DNA from: Bariatricus massiliensis
GTDB taxonomy: Bacteria > Bacillota > Clostridia > Lachnospirales > Lachnospiraceae
Direction: 5' to 3'
DNA length: 64,000 nt
Assembly: GCF_900086725.1 (NCBI RefSeq)
Contig: NZ_LT574838.1
Location: 1,127,617-1,191,616 of the forward strand
Position 1 is the first letter of the stretch, and every line of letters begins with the position of its first letter. Shown here piece after piece: positions 61,201 to 64,000 of the stretch. The notes under the pieces were generated by a model. It saw only the letters and a list, made by a program, of their open reading frames with translations. It was not told where the DNA came from and searched no databases. Position numbers and translations under genes: made by a program.

Positions 61201-63624
61201 CAGCTGAGCCTTCATGGTATAAAGATTTTGTTCAAACTCACTCCACAACTTCACAGACGCTCCCATATCGTAATCCGGAACAGAAATTGTTGCCTGCTCC
61301 CCTGCCTTTACCGATACAACAAGTTCTCGCTCTGTAAGGCCCTCTGCCTGAACTGTCAGTCTTCCACTGTAGTCTTCGGCGCTATTGTTCTGTACATCCA
61401 CTTCCACCGCGGCGGACTTCAAATCCTTATTCGGATATACACGTAAATCTGAAATATTTACAGCATCCTTTGCACGAAGTTCAAATGCACCTACGATGCC
61501 ATTCCAGTTTGTCTGTGTCTCCTCTGTAGCCATTGAGGAAGTAGTGATAGCATCCTTTGGAGAATGTGTATAGGAGTTATCCACCTCTATGGTGATTATA
61601 TTGAGCTCGCCAAACTTAATCTGGGATGTCAGATTGTATGTCTGACTCACCGCCATAAGGTTCGAGCTGTCTGGCGCCAAAATCTCCACATCATTCACCC
61701 ACACTCTTGTCTCACGGGAGCGTTCCATAAACAGTGTAATCTGCTTTCCTTCCCACGCATTAGGAATAAATACCTGACGCTCAAAGGATGCAGGGCCTGT
61801 ATAGACATAATATCTACTCAAACGGCGAGGATCCTTAAAGGAATTGTAGCTTCCCTTTTTGTTCTCATCTAACGTGCCCGGAAGTGTTACGTTATCGGCC
61901 AGAGCTTCACCCTCTGTATAAGCACCCATCTTGAAATCCCACTTCCCAGCAAGACTGTAATGATTTTCTCCAGCGATACTCATGCCGTCTAAGGTGGCTT
62001 TTAAGGCCACCGCCGCTTCGTGTATTTCTACCGCTGTGCTGTCCTTATTACCCGCCACATCCTGTGCCGTCTTGATTGCAGCCTCCATTAATTTCTTATC
62101 TTTTCCTTCCAGCTTTTGGGCAAGCTCTTGGGCTTGCTTAATAAACTCTTTTAAATCCTTTATCCCATATCGATTCACTTTATCTGCGAATTTTTCTTTT
62201 TCTTTCTGTATCTTTTCAGCTACCTTATAGCATTCTGAATTCGTGCGTTCCTCCTTCAGACTCTCCGAAAAACTATCCAGCACTGTGCGGAATTCTTCCT
62301 TTGTCTCCTTGGAATACTGTCCGATTTCATCACCTGTCTGGGCATTTCCCAGAAGATCTTCTGCTTCACTGTATGTATTCAGCATCAGAACGCGTCCGCG
62401 GTCATAGCTGTCCACCGCCACCTCTGCGATTGCTGTGTTGGCATCTGAACCTTCCAGCGCCTTGATACATAAATACCTTGCCTGCCTGTAATCTACCGAA
62501 ATCTCAGTGATGCTTGAGGCACGGAACTCTGCCACCAACTCCATCGCATCCAGTGTGTTCCCTGCATACAGTTCACCCTTCGTGATTCTGCCGCTTCCCA
62601 TATCCTGTCTAGGCGTAATCTTTATCTTGTCCAGCATAAATGAATACCCTAAATCAATGGTAAGCTCATGCGGATGCTCCGTGTTTTCTGGCGTCCACTG
62701 AGAATGCCATATGGTAGACAAATCTCCATCCACAGCCTTTGCCGCCTCATAACCGTCATTCTCTGTATTTGCTGTGGCTGTCATCGTAGTATGGGGAATC
62801 CCTCCTATCAAGGCTTCCTCCTCTGCCTTGTTACTTGCCAGCAGTCCATCTATGGCATTTTTCGCCGCCTCAAGCGCCATCCATACCGCATCTCCGTCAC
62901 CTGATCCAGTGAGAGCTTCCAGATTGTTTTTCGCTTCCTTTAAAATATCTACCGCTTCCGTCGTGAACTGATGCTCTCCACTTCCCACATCCGCAGAGGC
63001 ATACTCCAGAAGCCGTTTCACCCTTTCTAATGTTCCATCGATTTCCTCGTCATAGCTTCCTTCTTCCTGACTTGCCAAACCGAATTTAAGCTCTGAGGCA
63101 GACGCACTGTAAGTATCATTGTAATTGCTGTCTACCTTCTCGCGGGCTACGAACCTTACAAGCGCTGCAGATGTGGCTTTGAACTTGGCCTCCGCCGTCT
63201 TTGCGCGCTCCCATGTTCCTTCCGTGACTTTCTGAAGATTCTCCTCATTATTGTCCGGGCTTATCCACACTTCATAGGATGTGATAAACTGAAGTCCGGC
63301 GGCATCCCTTGCCACATAGACAAGAGAATCTATCGTCTGCGCTTCACTGAATTCCACCTGTATCCAGTGCGGAAATGTAGGCGCATCCGCATCCCACGGG
63401 GTATGCCAGCAGTTATTGCGGTCATCCTCAATTCCATCCACTACTTTCTCTGGCCCATAGCCCTCAGCAAATGAACTGGCCGTAACCTCTTTTACAAGCT
63501 CATTGCTCACGTATGCCTTTTCCGGCTCATCCGCAGCCTTTACATCTGGTATCGGCTGGGGCACAACGCCCAAAAGCATGGCTGCAGTAAGCGCCAGTAC
63601 GCCGATTTTCTTAATTCCTTTCAT
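58231..63624 (-). CDS. Very large cell-wall-anchored GH2-like glycosidase with F5/8 domains
   Basis: About 1797 residues; the ATG at 63624 follows AAGGAGGAAAGT. Order: signal peptide (1-31), F5/8 domain (about 35-185), helical linker, second F5/8 (about 285-410), coiled-coil/FIVAR-like region (about 425-550), GH2 jelly roll starting at WDFKMGAYTEG (about 560), GH2 Ig-like part, TIM barrel (about 835-1110) with the acid/base Glu in FTFGNELHF (about 945) and a candidate nucleophile Glu in FSFEVGQFQV (about 1042), a further region, third F5/8-like domain (about 1470-1615), Ig-like domain, DPDKP repeats and sorting signal VETGD with TM and KKRRGRKR. Sugar specificity unknown. Confidence 0.82.
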   Translation of the reverse strand: MKGIKKIGVLALTAAMLLGVVPQPIPDVKAADEPEKAYVSNELVKEVTASSFAEGYGPEKVVDGIEDDRNNCWHTPWDADAPTFPHWIQVEFSEAQTIDSLVYVARDAAGLQFITSYEVWISPDNNEENLQKVTEGTWERAKTAEAKFKATSAALVRFVAREKVDSNYNDTYSASASELKFGLASQEEGSYDEEIDGTLERVKRLLEYASADVGSGEHQFTTEAVDILKEAKNNLEALTGSGDGDAVWMALEAAKNAIDGLLASNKAEEEALIGGIPHTTMTATANTENDGYEAAKAVDGDLSTIWHSQWTPENTEHPHELTIDLGYSFMLDKIKITPRQDMGSGRITKGELYAGNTLDAMELVAEFRASSITEISVDYRQARYLCIKALEGSDANTAIAEVAVDSYDRGRVLMLNTYSEAEDLLGNAQTGDEIGQYSKETKEEFRTVLDSFSESLKEERTNSECYKVAEKIQKEKEKFADKVNRYGIKDLKEFIKQAQELAQKLEGKDKKLMEAAIKTAQDVAGNKDSTAVEIHEAAVALKATLDGMSIAGENHYSLAGKWDFKMGAYTEGEALADNVTLPGTLDENKKGSYNSFKDPRRLSRYYVYTGPASFERQVFIPNAWEGKQITLFMERSRETRVWVNDVEILAPDSSNLMAVSQTYNLTSQIKFGELNIITIEVDNSYTHSPKDAITTSSMATEETQTNWNGIVGAFELRAKDAVNISDLRVYPNKDLKSAAVEVDVQNNSAEDYSGRLTVQAEGLTERELVVSVKAGEQATISVPDYDMGASVKLWSEFEQNLYTMKAQLDNGEKAKEKFGMRVFEVDKDTKQLMNNGKKVFLRNEANCAVFPLTAYAPMDDAGWEKLFASYQSFGINSVRFHSWCPPDAAFRVADRMGMYLQPELSSWDPGSMFGDDTEKEYFTKEAHAIIKEYANHPSFVMFTFGNELHFAGGGYEYADALIGQLKEADSTRLYSFASNSDYGSTKPTSNSDFFTGQVYNGTSMRGIYAGMSGFINQTRPASTANYNDAIQRAAKESGVPAFSFEVGQFQVFPDVLTELEKYTGVLEPRNLQLVEARLAEKGVSDETTKKFIDASGMLSRIGYRMEIEAALRTKNMSGISLLGIQDFSGQSTALVGMMNALGEAKPYDFANPEEFATFFSPETALLETEKFVWTNDEEFKGKLMLANYGPDDMSGKMFYRLSDGKTTVAEGKTDNVEFKQGDVTTAEEITISLAGVKEPKQLKLTIGLGDVENYYDIWVYPSGEKASEGDVYITEFLDEEAMYVLGEGGKVLLTPDASKTALPNSITGTFTTAFWSSQFVSESQPGSMGLLMDPEHPVFDGFPTEYHSNYQWWPMAKLGRPMVLENLTQEDGTKIQPLVQVLDSFSTIRTMGLLYEARIGEGKLMVSSMGLEQLQNDYPEARALKNSILNYMNSDEFDPQFEVNAEQINESVIGTETKSRHNVVEKSNGGNVKLGENTITCQIGYDNNPQDRALELNDGRIDVETPSRSWTDWNTSGNYPNPAEIMGIFDKSYTVDTVELPFFEDSGCKAPQEVIVEYLDEENNYVLVSNPSMTTGFVKGTNTITFDAVTTSEIRITMKHQEGMGIALSEFIVYEKEIPAESIKIVSKDDKTTVELGSTLELGISYQPENANDTKVRWSVLDENGEKSALAKVSISGVLKPSAEGTVYVRAALKSNPEITDTVEIKIVKEGEDPDKPIEPDKPIDPDKPVDPDKPDTPDKPGTSDGNQEQKPGNGNKTDKVETGDSANMDLWAVILVLAFGGIVGVCITKKRRGRKR
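58421..58492 (-). repeat. Tandem 18-nt repeats coding for a D/E-P-D-K-P linker
   Basis: Four near-identical 18-nt units inside the GH2 gene encode six-residue repeats of the DPDKPI type. They form the extended wall-spanning linker before the sorting signal. Confidence 0.85.
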
Positions 63625-63768
63625 ACTTTCCTCCTTCATGAAACACTCATTATGCTGCTATATTCCTCCTAACCAGATTGTAACTTTGGCCGACTGTTTT
63701 GACATTATACAAATTTGCCTTTCTATTTATAAATATTGCTTCATTTTTTTGTGTGCTTTTAACAAAGG

Positions 63769-63803
63769 AAAACCGGATGCGTAGATTTCGCGCATCCGGT
63801 TTT
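63769..63803 (-). terminator. Terminator of the right-edge gene
   Basis: Thirteen-bp stem AAAACCGGATGCG/CGCATCCGGTTTT with a 9-nt loop. It lies 27 nt after the stop of the partial gene and upstream of the GH2 gene, whose likely -10 (TATAAT at 63704-63709, minus strand) follows. Confidence 0.85.
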
Positions 63804-63829
63804 AAAAGGAGTCTGTCCCCAATGGACAA

Positions 63830-64000
63830 TTAAATCATCACTGATTTGGCTGTATCATATTCATAAAATACTGATTCCACTTCACGGTTCTCTGTAATCT
63901 TGACCGACGCTTCTGGGGTCAGCGTTAGCACCTGATGCCAGATTCCTTTCTTCAGACAGATTGGCTTATCCAGTACAAAGGCCCGGTATTCCTCAGGCGT
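63830..64000 (-). CDS. Partial cupin-like protein, N-terminus missing
   Basis: The last 56 codons of a minus-strand gene, reaching the right edge and ending in TAA at 63830-63832. The stretch LDKPICLKKGIWHQVLTLTPEASVKI has the proline-rich strand and Trp-His of a small cupin barrel, as seen in ureidoglycolate-lyase-like and DUF-type cupins. Function cannot be assigned from so little. Confidence 0.6.
   Translation of the reverse strand, partial: TPEEYRAFVLDKPICLKKGIWHQVLTLTPEASVKITENREVESVFYEYDTAKSVMI

Overview
The window looks like chromosome of a gut-type Firmicute, most likely a Lachnospiraceae member (Clostridium scindens / Dorea / Blautia neighbourhood). Reasons: moderate GC, strong AAGGAGG-type ribosome binding sites, TTGACA-N17-TATAAT promoters, short rho-independent terminators, many ribose-type ABC sugar importers, PadR/RpiR/FadR-type regulators, and a short-chain dehydrogenase resembling clostridial bile-acid 12-alpha-hydroxysteroid dehydrogenases. 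I see no rRNA, tRNA, CRISPR array, phage or insertion sequence. Most genes are on the minus strand in long catabolic operons.

Layout. (1) 1-4.8 kb: an ECF vitamin-type transporter (S, T, two ATPases) coupled to an SGNH hydrolase and an M20 hydrolase, the last cut by the left edge. (2) 5.0-5.9 kb: a protein of unknown function, possibly nuclease-like. (3) 6.4-13.4 kb: a five-gene sugar operon with an FGGY kinase, a ribose-type ABC importer and a fused dihydroxyacetone-type kinase. (4) 13.6-19.2 kb: a second sugar module with an ADP-dependent PFK/glucokinase-family kinase, an RpiR regulator, a class II ketose-bisphosphate aldolase, a DUF4432 epimerase-like protein and a cupin sugar-phosphate isomerase-like protein. 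Matching 20-nt inverted-repeat sites near 13.55 and 16.81 kb tie (3) and (4) together. (5) 19.5 kb: a HAD phosphatase.

(6) 20.4-30.7 kb: the most unusual block. It is a ten-gene catabolic cluster with an ABC importer, an MBL-fold lactonase, a UPF0261/Tm-1-like ATP-binding protein, a class II aldolase/adducin enzyme, a FadR-type regulator, a RuBisCO-like protein and an HPr-like protein without the phosphorylatable histidine. It has no recognisable sugar kinase or dehydrogenase, and I regard it as the best candidate for an undescribed pathway. (7) 30.8-34.1 kb: phosphatidylserine/phosphatidylethanolamine synthesis with a flippase-like and a PAP2 protein. (8) 34.2-38.3 kb: a polar amino-acid ABC importer, undecaprenyl-diphosphatase and a HAD phosphatase with a duplicated leader. 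(9) 38.6-41.5 kb: a coiled-coil SleB-type cell-wall hydrolase, then a PadR-regulated membrane-protein operon with a large inverted repeat over its promoter.

(10) 41.6-50.9 kb: a complete L-arabinose operon (binding protein, ATPase, permease, AraR-like repressor, araB, araD, araA). (11) 51.2-53.9 kb: ribose-5-phosphate isomerase B, an orphan sugar-binding lipoprotein and a uracil/xanthine permease. (12) 54.2 kb: the hydroxysteroid-dehydrogenase-like SDR. (13) 55.0-63.6 kb: two very large translationally coupled cell-wall-anchored glycosidases, GH43 (galactanase-like) and GH2-like, both with F5/8-type domains and a variant sorting signal. Together with the arabinose operon they suggest use of arabinogalactan-type plant glycans. 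A partial cupin-like gene reaches the right edge.

All family assignments come from reading motifs in the translated sequence and from memory of the families. No database search was possible.
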